Positions 21,841 to 30,669 of a stretch of DNA of 64,000 nt are shown here, one piece after another. Origin of the DNA: Drosophila miranda (Eukaryota > Arthropoda > Insecta > Diptera > Drosophilidae). The stretch covers positions 10,585,249 through 10,649,248 of the forward strand of contig NW_022881603.1 of NCBI RefSeq assembly GCF_003369915.1, given 5' to 3'. The notes under the pieces are model-generated. The model ran no database searches, had not been told where the DNA came from, and saw nothing but the letters and a program-made list of their open reading frames with translations. Position 1 is the first letter of the stretch. Each line of letters begins with the position of its first letter. Both the position numbers and the translations under genes were made by a program.

Positions 21841-22932
21841 CCCTCTCCTTACTTCGGGGGCCCGTGAGCGAATAGTCACTTTGCTCGTCTTGCTGATGTG
21901 GACCTGGAAGAAGGTGTTGTCCGCCTCTGCCAAGAATCGGACATCTTTACGCCGCGGGTTGACGAGTTGTGCCAGGAGCCGGGCTTTCAGGGTGTCTGGC
22001 AGCCGGCCGTCGGGCGTACGTACTCTCCAATCCGCCTCCCCAGTCACCCAACGAACGGCTGGGTTGGGGGTCGACGTTTCTGGTATCTCCGGACGGCCGC
22101 CCTCGGGATGTAGGATGGCGTCCAGATCGCAGGCGTCCGGTAGCTCTGCGTCTTCGGTGGCGATGTCTTCGGGACGCAGGATGGCGTCAAAGTTGCTGAC
22201 GGCCGGTAGTCCTGCATCTTCGGTGGCGATGTCTTCGGGACGCAGGATGGCGTCAAAGTTGCTGACGGCCGGTAGTCCTGCATCTTCGGGGGCGATGTCC
22301 AACCCGTCTATCCGTTCGAGAAGGTTGAGCGTATCAAGGGCCCCGAAGAGTGCCGGAAGCGGTGGCTCTTCCCAGCGGAGCACCTCTTTTTCGAACTCCG
22401 TCGGCTCGAATTGCTGGCGGTATCCGCGTGCGGTGGCACCTGGCAGCCCGTCAGGGATAGTGATGGCCTCTGCCCCCTCGTCGGGGCTCGGACCCGGAGC
22501 GGTGTAGTCGGCTGCTTCTCCTACGGTGGCGTGTCCAGGGCCCTGCGCGTGGTCTTCGGCGACCTGGTCGGGGTTGACCTGGCTGGGGCCCTGAGCATGG
22601 GTGAACGTGGCTCTGGCGGCGTTGCCAGGGCTTGGGTCCCTGTACGTCTGGGCCACGTCTCCTGTAATATTGACGTGATCGGGGTCTGAATCGTGCCCCT
22701 CGATGATCTGGTCGATGCGGGGCCAGCTTACGACGTCGCCGCATAAATTTTCCCAGCTGAGGACCTCTGGGTGGACTTGGAATTCTCGTGGAGTGGGGCG
22801 AAGAATCAGTTCCTCGATGATCTCCCAGTCGACTGGGGGCTCCGGCCTGGCTTTTGTCGTAGTTCTCCGACGGCGGGGGTCTCTCGCATTCGATGAGCTG
22901 TGAATAGGCATGGACTTGTTGACTACAGGCAA
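21742..22932 (-). CDS. gypsy element third ORF (unknown, internal repeats, C-terminal membrane segment)
   Basis: A 396-codon frame at the env position, but it does not look like an envelope glycoprotein: no signal peptide, no furin-like site, few Cys. It is acidic, with an internal 22-residue repeat (key residues EDAGLPAVSNFDAILRPED) present 2.5 times around 22150-22290 and encoded by a 66-bp DNA repeat. The last ~25 residues are a hydrophobic, Ile-rich helix (RIIIIILIIGLLTTICYSS) encoded by the LTR. A C-terminal anchor with an acidic cytosolic or lumenal domain is one reading. It starts 13 codons upstream of a basic RRRR motif. The function is unknown and I do not assign one. Confidence 0.6.
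   Translation of the reverse strand: MPVVNKSMPIHSSSNARDPRRRRTTTKARPEPPVDWEIIEELILRPTPREFQVHPEVLSWENLCGDVVSWPRIDQIIEGHDSDPDHVNITGDVAQTYRDPSPGNAARATFTHAQGPSQVNPDQVAEDHAQGPGHATVGEAADYTAPGPSPDEGAEAITIPDGLPGATARGYRQQFEPTEFEKEVLRWEEPPLPALFGALDTLNLLERIDGLDIAPEDAGLPAVSNFDAILRPEDIATEDAGLPAVSNFDAILRPEDIATEDAELPDACDLDAILHPEGGRPEIPETSTPNPAVRWVTGEADWRVRTPDGRLPDTLKARLLAQLVNPRRKDVRFLAEADNTFFQVHISKTSKVTIRSRAPEVRRGCEDPYWDPHIVTRIIIIILIIGLLTTICYSSK
21841..21850 (-). other. Polypurine tract of gypsy element
   Basis: Minus-strand AAGGAGAGGG immediately before the 3' LTR; expected primer for plus-strand DNA synthesis. Confidence 0.75.
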
Positions 22933-23059
22933 GAAATACTTTGATACTCTATGAGTGCGGCGGAGCGGTTATAGACTTAATGAGAATCTCCAAAATGTCG
23001 GCCTTGGTTGGTCCCTTCGGTACAATCACGGTTGCGGTTTGCCCTTGAAGGAACAGCCA

Positions 23060-23412
23060 CGCCCGCTTCGTTTGGTGCGTCGTTCTTCGAAGGATGTCCG
23101 GGTCCCGGAAGCGGATGTGTCCAGGAGAAGCGGCCACGCACGCCTCGTTCGGTGCGTCGTTCCTCGCAGGATATCCGGGTTCCTGAAGCGGATGGGTCCA
23201 GGAGAAGCAGCCACGCACGCCTCGTTCGGTGCGTCGTTCCTCGCAGGACATCCGGGTTCCTGAAGCGGATGTGTCCAGGAGGAGCAGCCACGCACGCCTC
23301 GTTCGGTGCGTCGTTCCTCGCAAGATATCCGGGTTCCCGAAGCGGATGTGTCCAGGAGGAGCAGCCACGCACGCCTCGTTCGGTGCGTCGTTCCTCGCAA
23401 GATATCCGGGTT
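23060..23412. repeat. 77-bp tandem repeats between pol and third ORF
   Basis: Five tandem units; CGCACGC landmarks fall at 23137, 23214, 23291 and 23368, exactly 77 bp apart. 77 is not a multiple of 3, so each unit shifts frame, yet minus-strand frames across the array stay open for 120-170 codons. Related units occur inside the pol frame at 26483 and 26558, 75 bp (25 codons) apart. Confidence 0.92.
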
Positions 23413-23485
23413 CCTGATTGGTTTCGTCTCTGTGTATCCGGGGTGTCAGCATCGTCGTGGCGGTTTGAGTAGATCTGCGTTGTAA

Positions 23486-26400
23486 TCAAGATTGTTGTAT
23501 ATTGGTTCGGTCAGGGTCGTCTTCACTGTCCGTCCTGATCTGGTCGGTCTTTTCGTCATCTTCGTCGATGGTCGGGTAGAACGCCTTCAGGTCGTTCAAA
23601 CTGGCTGATCGCTGCTTACGTCCGTTTAGAACCTGTAATCGGACGAGATTCGGAGAGAGAAACTTGGTCACCCGGTATGGTCCCTCGAATTTCGTGGCCA
23701 ACTTGGAGGCGAAGCCTTCGGCTGCTTTGGACAGAGTGTGGCGACGTAACATCACTTGGGATCCAATAGCCGGTTTCCATTCCCTACGGCGGAGGTTGTA
23801 ATGTCGTTTTTGCTCTTCTGATGCTTTGTCGCAGTTTGTTTTTGCGATTTCGAACACCTCTCTCATCTGTCGTGCCCTGGTCTCCGGGTCGGCGATGCTA
23901 GTTCCCGTTCCTGGCGTAACCTCGTCGTACAAGGCGCCTGGCAGTCTTGGCTCGCGACCTTGGATCAAAAACGCGGGGCTGAATCGCGTCGAATCGGACA
24001 CGCTTGAGTTGATCGCGAGCGTGATTTCTGGCAAGAGCTCGTCCCAAGTGTTCTGTTTTCCGTCGATGTATTGCGCCACCATCGTCTTAATTGTTCTGTT
24101 CGCGCGTTCTGTTGGGTTTTGTTGGGGAGTGTACGGGGCAGTATGCTGAAGTTCCATCCCTAGCCTTTTGCAGAATCCTTTGAACGATCGGCTGGTAAAC
24201 TGTGCCCCATTGTCGCAAACGAAGGTACGAGGGGTACCAAAGCGGCTTAGGATTCTTTCTCGGAATGATCTTTCCAGGTGTGGCGTAGTTGCCTTGCGTA
24301 GAGGCACCAGTTCGACCCACTTACTAAATACGTCGAAGAAAACCAGGAGGACGGTGTTTCCATGTTTGGAGCGGGGCAACGGCCCAACAAAGTCGGCGCA
24401 TAACACGCTGAAGGGTTCGTCAACTTGTCTGGTGAACATTTTCCCCGCCGGTTTGAACTGGCTCACCTTGTATTTTTGGCACACTACGCATTGGCGAACG
24501 TATCTGGCGACTTCTCGGAACAGGCCTGGCCAGTAGTACTTTTGGGCGACTCGTGTGCTTGTTTTTCGGATTCCTAGATGTCCGGCCGTCGGGTGGTCAT
24601 GGCATTCTTTTAGTACGCGTCGTCTATGTTCTGCAGCGACGCAGAGTTTCCATGGGGTGGAGTCTTCTTCTTCGGGCACGGTGTGCAGGCGCCGATACAG
24701 TTGTCCACTCTCGCTTCGGTAGTCTTCATATTTGCCCGGCTGCTGCCTGATTCTCGCCAACATTTTCCTGATCCACTTGCACTGTGACTCCTCCTCCAGA
24801 GCTTGATGTAGTAACTCCAATGGTTGGCGGGAAAGTGCATCTGCTACCACGTTCTGCTTCCCTCGGCGATAGCGAATATCGAATTGATATTGCTGCAGCT
24901 CCAAAGCCCAACGTGCTATCCGTCCAGTGGGGTTGTCGATCGAGTTGATCCATTTGAGGGCGAGATGGTCCGTGATCACGTCAAATCGGTATCCTTCCAA
25001 GTAACAGCGCAGCTTGCGGATTGACCACACTATTGCCAAGCATTCCTTCTCAGTAACGGAGTAGTTCTCCTCGGCTTTGGACAAGCGTCGACTCGCGTAG
25101 GCTATTACTCGTTCCTCGTCCCTTATCTTTTGTGTAAGGACGGCTCCTAATCCTTGTTCGCTAGCGTCGGTTTGCAATGAGAATTTTTCAGAAAAATCAG
25201 GGCAGGCGAGGACCGGCGCTTCGGTTAACCTGATCTTCAACTCCTCGAAGGCTTTCTCCTGTTCTTCCGACCATTTCCATTGCCGATCTTTCCTTAACAA
25301 CGCCGTCATGGGTTCTACTATTTCGGAAAAGTTGGGTACAAACCGCCGGTACCAGGAGGCCATACCGATGCATCGGCGAAGTTCCTTGACACCTGCCGGA
25401 GGTTTCAGGTTGCGCACTGCGGCGATCTTGTCAGGATCCGTGTGTATGCCGTTCCCGCTGATGACGTGTCCTAAATACTTCAGTCTGCGTTTGAAGAAGC
25501 TGCATTTGTCCTTGTTGAGTCGAAGATTAGCCTTGCGCAGCCGCTGTAGAACTGTCCCAAGATGCCGCATGTGGTCCTCCACGGTGTGCCCGATGACGAT
25601 AATGTCATCAAGATAGGCGAATGCGTGTGGTTCCATGTCGGGGCCAATCACGCTATCCAGTGCTCGCTGGAAGGTCGCGCCGGCGGAGTGAAGGCCAAAA
25701 GGCATCACTTTCCAGTGAAACAACCCGCGGCCCGGCACGGTGAACGCCGTGCACTCGCGGCTGGTTGGGGCAAGCGGAATTTGCCAGTAGCCGCTCTTCA
25801 GGTCCAGGGTCGATATGTACCTGGCATCTCTCAGCTGTTCCAATATGTGGTGAATCCTGGGGAGGGGATACGCGTCGGGGATTGATCGCGCGTTCAACTG
25901 TCGGAAGTCTATGCACATCCTGATGTCACCTGTTTTCTTGCCCACGAGGACAATTGGGGCGCTATGTGGACTCTTCGAAGGTTCAATCTGCCCTTCCTTA
26001 AGCAGTTCGTCGACCTGTTTATTAATGACGGCTTGCATAGCGGGGTTTTTTGGATAATAACGTTGTTTTATAGGCTTGTTGTCGCGCATCACGATGGTGT
26101 GTTCTGCAATGGGGGACACTCCGCTGAGGCCGTCGAATTGTTTCAGTTCCTGTTGCAACCATTCGGTGATCCGGGGTTCCAGGGGTTCGTCGTCTTCGGG
26201 CTCGAATCCAGGGGCCAAAACGTCGGGCAATTGGGATATACTCACGGTGGCCACTGTTGCTCCCTGTGTCCGTTCCCTGGTGCGCCTACGGCGGGGCCCG
26301 TTGTCGCCGATGCCGGGCTCGAATCGCACTCGTTTCTTGGATCGCTGCTGTACCTCGTGTACCCGGAAGGGGTTTTTCAGCATGGCTCTGTGGTCGAGGC

Positions 26401-27145
26401 CGGGGAGCGCCGATGTCCATCCGGGTTGGTATCCTGCCGGGGTCGAGACCTCGCCCGAATTCCTAGAATTCCTTGAAGAAACGGCCACGCACGTCTCGTT
26501 TGGTACGTCGTCCCTCGCAAATTTTCCCCACCTCACCATCATGGATCCCAGGGGATCGGCCACGCGCTCCTCGTTCGGCACGTCGTTCCTCGTCGGTTCT
26601 TGATGCTGGGCGACCCGGCCTCGGCTGAGATTCGTAGGTTGATCCAGGCGGGCTGGGGATCCTATGTCTTGAGTCCTGGTATCATGGCTGTGTTTAAATT
26701 GCAGGCGCAAGGGGACTCCTCCACACTGCAGGGTCGCGTCTATTCCGCATAGGAAATCCATCCCGAGGAGGACGTCATCCAGCACGTCTTTCATTACTAG
26801 CACCGGCATCTTTACTTGTTGATCTCCTAGTCGTATGTCTGCCATCAGCGCCTGAGTCAATTCCCGGAGGGACCCATCCGCCAATCTGATCGTCGTTCGC
26901 ACCATCGCTATACTCTGTCCGTTGTCCAGCTCCAGGGCTTTGCGTTCGCTAACGAAGCTCCGTGTGGCGCCTGTGTCCAGAGTAGCGAGTAGGTCCTCTC
27001 CTTCCATGGTTACTTGCGCGCGAATTCGTCCTCTCTCCAGCCGCAGGGTTCCCTTTACTGCCTCGGGGTGGGATTGGCGGTCTTCGCCCGGTCCCCTGCC
27101 GAGTGAAGCGCCTGTCCGTTTCCCGACGAATTCCTGCGACAGCAT
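23486..27145 (-). CDS. gypsy element pol: protease, reverse transcriptase, RNase H, integrase
   Basis: A 1219-codon uninterrupted frame. Protease LLATLDTGATRSFVSE near residue 57. A spacer at about 180-240 has two copies of a DVPNE-containing module. RT from about 330: RMCIDFRQLNARSIPDAYPL, STLDLKSGYWQIPL, and the YLDDIIV active site at about 510. RNase H FSLQTDASEQGLGAVLT. Integrase with the HHCC zinc motif (HPTAGHLGIRKT...CVVCQKY), then ADFVGPLP, FVCDNGAQF and NPTERANRT as the Asp-Asp-Glu set. All key residues I looked for are present. It starts in a different frame from gag. The gypsy RT-RNase H-integrase order separates it from copia-type elements. Confidence 0.92.
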   Translation of the reverse strand: MLSQEFVGKRTGASLGRGPGEDRQSHPEAVKGTLRLERGRIRAQVTMEGEDLLATLDTGATRSFVSERKALELDNGQSIAMVRTTIRLADGSLRELTQALMADIRLGDQQVKMPVLVMKDVLDDVLLGMDFLCGIDATLQCGGVPLRLQFKHSHDTRTQDIGSPARLDQPTNLSRGRVAQHQEPTRNDVPNEERVADPLGSMMVRWGKFARDDVPNETCVAVSSRNSRNSGEVSTPAGYQPGWTSALPGLDHRAMLKNPFRVHEVQQRSKKRVRFEPGIGDNGPRRRRTRERTQGATVATVSISQLPDVLAPGFEPEDDEPLEPRITEWLQQELKQFDGLSGVSPIAEHTIVMRDNKPIKQRYYPKNPAMQAVINKQVDELLKEGQIEPSKSPHSAPIVLVGKKTGDIRMCIDFRQLNARSIPDAYPLPRIHHILEQLRDARYISTLDLKSGYWQIPLAPTSRECTAFTVPGRGLFHWKVMPFGLHSAGATFQRALDSVIGPDMEPHAFAYLDDIIVIGHTVEDHMRHLGTVLQRLRKANLRLNKDKCSFFKRRLKYLGHVISGNGIHTDPDKIAAVRNLKPPAGVKELRRCIGMASWYRRFVPNFSEIVEPMTALLRKDRQWKWSEEQEKAFEELKIRLTEAPVLACPDFSEKFSLQTDASEQGLGAVLTQKIRDEERVIAYASRRLSKAEENYSVTEKECLAIVWSIRKLRCYLEGYRFDVITDHLALKWINSIDNPTGRIARWALELQQYQFDIRYRRGKQNVVADALSRQPLELLHQALEEESQCKWIRKMLARIRQQPGKYEDYRSESGQLYRRLHTVPEEEDSTPWKLCVAAEHRRRVLKECHDHPTAGHLGIRKTSTRVAQKYYWPGLFREVARYVRQCVVCQKYKVSQFKPAGKMFTRQVDEPFSVLCADFVGPLPRSKHGNTVLLVFFDVFSKWVELVPLRKATTPHLERSFRERILSRFGTPRTFVCDNGAQFTSRSFKGFCKRLGMELQHTAPYTPQQNPTERANRTIKTMVAQYIDGKQNTWDELLPEITLAINSSVSDSTRFSPAFLIQGREPRLPGALYDEVTPGTGTSIADPETRARQMREVFEIAKTNCDKASEEQKRHYNLRRREWKPAIGSQVMLRRHTLSKAAEGFASKLATKFEGPYRVTKFLSPNLVRLQVLNGRKQRSASLNDLKAFYPTIDEDDEKTDQIRTDSEDDPDRTNIQQS

Positions 27146-28019
27146 TCGATGGTGCGTAGCCCGCGACGGCCGCAGTCCCAGCAGTACAAGACTTGGGGCT
27201 GTTTACACTCCCTGGAAAAGTGTCCGGACCCGCCGCAGTTCCCATAATCATTAGTCGAATGTCCACGAGGTACGTTTTAAACGCTTCTTTTGGTCGTTGA
27301 AGATGGGTTCGGATCTCGTCTTCTAGCCGTTGAAAGTACCGGGGAGGCAAAAAAAACTCTGAAAACTCTTTGCGAAAGGTCTCCCATGGTTCTCCACTAA
27401 GGCGGCTCGTTCGAAACCAACTCTCGGCCCGACCGGTCAACAACACGAGGATTCCTTGTGATAAGTGGCGTAGATCTATCTTATAAGTGGCTGCCCTCTC
27501 TTGCACGTGCTCCAGGAAACTTAACGGATCGCCGGACCCATCAAACACGATTCCCCAGCGGACCATTTTCTCGGTGATCGCAGCGTTAAAATGCTCTTCG
27601 TTCCAGGTGGACCCCTTCGTTGGTGGGTCCTTGCTACCGTGCAGGTTTCTCTGCGCGGCACCGACGTCGATGCCATGGAGTAGGCTCTCTGCCGGCACAG
27701 CGGATCCCGACGCCACGATACTACGGCTACTGGCGGGTACGACATCATACGCAGCCGGGGGATGGGGTTGTAGGTTAAGAGGCGCGAGTGTAGAAGGGCG
27801 GGGAGAAAGTGGTTTAACCTCTGGAGTCACGGCGACTCCGTACTGGGCCTCCAATTCCTCCAACCGAGAACGCGCCGTACTTGGTAAATCGGCCGAGCTT
27901 GCGAAGGTCGCGAGTCGACGTCTCAACTCTTCGACAGTTCCAGCGCTGTCTAACCCAAGCTCCGCGGTAATCATCTCCAACTCGTTCTTGCGCCTCACCG
28001 AAATCCACTTGACTCCCAT
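26949..28019 (-). pseudogene. gypsy element gag, C-terminus damaged
   Basis: A 356-codon frame. The N-terminal ~60 residues (ELGLDSAGTVEELRRRLATF) look like a SAP-type helix pair. A retrotransposon-gag capsid region follows: WGIVFDGSGDPLSFLEHVQE, TGRAESWFRT and FLPPRYFQRLEDEIRTH. After YLVDIRLMI the frame changes. A zinc-knuckle remnant (CGGSGHFSREC) lies in the neighbouring frame and lacks its first Cys, so a small deletion near 27250 has removed the join. Nucleocapsid function is therefore probably lost, although pol remains open. Confidence 0.75.
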
Positions 28020-29234
28020 GTTGAGTTGGTCCGGGTCACTGTTGCTGCACGTGGTCTACGATCAAATGTCTGGAGCGTCGCCCGAGGAGTCGAAAAACGT
28101 AGCTAAGGACGCGGCGAAAGACGGGGCTCTGAATCCTTAAACGGCGAGGACGCGTGCGAGGCTATTCGGTAGTGAATTACCGGTGGGCCGTCTTGGTCGT
28201 GGGCCTGGACACGGGGGCTGGCAATTAACACGCGCTTGTTCAGGGGTACTTCAGTCGTTGGTTTCTGCAGGATTGTTCCGGTTAGAATCCGTTGGTTCGT
28301 GTTCAGTTTCGGGGGGAGCGCGAGGTGGACAGAAGACGCGGGGATCGCTGTCTTTCGCACGTTGTATGCTGCGGGATAGGGACCACTGTATGCTGCGGGA
28401 TAAGGACCACTGTATTTTGCGCGTTGTGTACTGATCGAAGGCAGGGGATCACTCTGTTTCACACGTTGTATGTTTGACCGAATGCTGAGGATGACTGTCT
28501 CTTGCGTTGTATACAACCCGGCTTATATTGGGTCTGGCTGAACGGCCGAGCCTCTGCCGACGTCGACGTCTCGGAGTCGGCCGAGAACACCACGCGAGAG
28601 AGCCGCGGGCGAATGGTTAGGTAAATAGTCGAAGATCGGGGGTGCGGGTAGTATGAGAAAGGGATAATTTCATGTATTATACTCGTGGGTCGTTCGGCTC
28701 ATGCCCGCCGCCGACGCCCAGAACTGTTCTCCGGTCTTCACCCCCTCTCTCCCCACTGAGATGTAACAGAGGTCTGGCTGCCCTTGGCTCTTTCCCCACT
28801 GTACCGGGCGCTATGATCCCGCATGGTTTTGCCTGAGGATAATGGGGACCACAGAATTTTCGTTCTGCTTTGCGTGCTGCTTCGTCGCTGGTGTTTCGCT
28901 TGGATTTTTTTTTTTTCTCTTTCTGCTGGACATGGGAAGGGCATCACTATGCTTTGCTTGGCTGCGGGCTGTACTTTCATTCTGTCGTTTTCCTCTCTCA
29001 TTTCCTCTTTCCCGTTCTCTCCTCTTCATTTGCCGACGGCTAACGGGGATTGTACAGCTTTTCAGCCACGCTTTGCTCGCTGCTGGCCTGTACCTTCGTA
29101 TCGTATTTTCTTATTGATACCCTATAAATTTCTCCTCGGTTTGATGCGGCGCTACCTACGCGATCTACTTGTGGATCTTTAGGCCACGAAGGGTGAAATC
29201 CCCCCAGAAAACTATCGTTTGAATTGTCTCAACA
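28020..29234 (-). other. gypsy element leader between primer site and gag
   Basis: A 1.2-kb untranslated leader. It has no frame longer than ~140 codons with recognisable content. It contains a short direct repeat (GGGACCACTGTATGCTGCGG region, about 28379-28415), a T run at 28908-28917 and pyrimidine-rich stretches. A packaging signal would be expected here but cannot be identified by eye. Confidence 0.6.
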
Positions 29235-29252
29235 GTCCCTGCTCGGGCGCCA
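29235..29252 (-). other. Primer binding site, tRNA-Lys type
   Basis: Minus-strand TGGCGCCCGAGCAGGGAC, two bases after the 5' LTR. It resembles the 3' end complement of tRNA-Lys used by several gypsy-group elements. Confidence 0.8.
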
Positions 29253-29254
29253 TC

Positions 29255-30255
29255 TGTAAAGTAGTGATCCTAGGCTGGGGTCAGTCTCAGTCTGCCCAGG
29301 GTCACCTACAGTTTATTTGTAAGTTGCTGAGACGTTGAGACTGGGGGGGGAGGCGGGTCGTTGGCGCAGGGATCGCCGAGCCGCCGTCAACGACGGGGCC
29401 TTCGGGAGAAATTAGGGAGGGGGGGGGGAAAGCGGCGTTGGGCCGGGCGGCGCGAAACTCACCCGAGACGCTGCCCTCCCCGACTTCAGCAGGGTAAAAC
29501 CCCTGTTGCCAAGGTCGCAGTGGGCCGCGGGTCCGGGGAGGTGAAGGAAAAGGATGAGGGGGGGGCGCCTCTGTCTAAACGCGTACCACTTCTCACTCCA
29601 GCAGGGTAAAACCCTGTTGCCAGAGTCAGAGCGGGAGCGTAGTGACCGAGAACAGTCAGGAAAACGGGTGGGGAGGGGGTGGAGAGATGACCGCAGTCGG
29701 TGGTCCGACCAGAGAAAATAAATGGAAGCCAACGCGTTCTTAATTCTATGATCGAAGTTTTATTGGATTGGTTCCCCTCGCACTCCCTCCTACTCCTACT
29801 ACTACCTTGGACAGCGGCCAGCTCACCCGCGGATCCGGCGCCTGTGTTCCCGCAGCTCCTCCATGCTTTTCTCTCCTCTCTGGCGCGCGGCCGTTCAACA
29901 CTTTTTTTTTCTCTTCACTTCGATGTCCGCGACGTTCCGTCTTCGCTCACTTCCCAGAATCGACTCCCTCTCTCGCTACGGTCGCTCGACGTTCTCGCCA
30001 CGCCTCGCGCTCGTTTTCGGGCCAACGGGACTTTTCCGAAAGAGCTCCGCTCTGCTGCCGGCTGAGCATGGCTCCCTCTCCTCGCCGTCTTCTTTGCGGT
30101 TGTTCCGTGTGAGCTGGCCGTTTGGCGGGATTTCGGCTATGCAAAACATAACTAGCTTATTTACTACTATAGCATATGGTTGTGAGTAATCCAATTATTA
30201 ATATTATTATTATTATTCTTGTTACTATGTGAGGGTCCCAGTATGGGTCCTCACA
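29255..30255 (-). repeat. gypsy element 5' LTR
   Basis: 1001 bp, near-identical to 20840-21840. Bounded outside by target duplication ATGG (30256-30259). Confidence 0.92.
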
Positions 30256-30292
30256 ATGGTCATCCTCACCGATTCTGCGTTTTTGGTTTTAT

Positions 30293-30297
30293 CGTAT
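30293..30297. repeat. BEL element target duplication (CGTAT), left
   Basis: CGTAT, repeated at 33654-33658; five-base duplications are usual for BEL/Pao elements. Confidence 0.85.
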
Positions 30298-30669
30298 TGT
30301 GGAGATAATGTTTTTTATCCCCAATCGGCCGACTAATTATTTCGAATTAAACAAAACTCGGCGCAGAAATAAAATTACGATATGTTCTTTAATGCGTGAC
30401 ATCCAAATTGCAAGTGTGGCTTGCCTGCCCTTTACATTGCCGCTCCGATCGCTAAGCGCATCTTCGCTCGGCCGACGTCGGTAGGCAGACGCAAAGCGGA
30501 GATAGCGAAGAGCGAGCTGGCAGAGAGCGTTTAGCAGGGCAAGCAAGCGCAAAGCTTTAACAAACAAATGAGTGACATAGACATAAGTAACAAACAAAAT
30601 AAGCGGCTGAGGGCCAAGAATTAGGTGCTATTTGGCAAGCAGCTAATCGGCTGGGTTCTGCTCCGAATA
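30298..30669 (-). repeat. BEL element 3' LTR
   Basis: 372 bp, direct repeat of 33282-33653; its outer terminal CA has become TA (30668-30669 region reads ATA). Confidence 0.9.

Larger units (their letters stand above)
20840..30255 (-). mobile_element. Ty3/gypsy LTR retrotransposon (Osvaldo-like), 9.4 kb
   Basis: Complete minus-strand element with 1001-bp LTRs (TGTGAGGACC...CTTTACA), a tRNA-Lys-type primer site, gag, an intact pol frame, an extra third frame, a polypurine tract and ATGG target duplications. The LTRs differ by about four substitutions and two G-run lengths that I could find by eye, so insertion is recent. A long LTR with a Lys primer site and an extra 3' frame recalls Osvaldo/Ulysses elements; that affiliation is inference. 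Gag appears damaged, so this copy is probably not autonomous. Confidence 0.88.

Noticed and set aside
23060..23412. CRISPR-like array
   Set aside because: Units are contiguous 77-bp tandem copies without unique spacers, inside a eukaryotic retrotransposon.
22949..23489. Long minus and plus frames across the 77-bp repeats
   Set aside because: Six frames are open because the repeat unit lacks stops. No recognised domain; treated as a repeat effect.
23826..26603. Several 100-175-codon plus frames opposite gypsy pol
   Set aside because: Antisense shadows of the GC-rich pol frame, which has all catalytic motifs.
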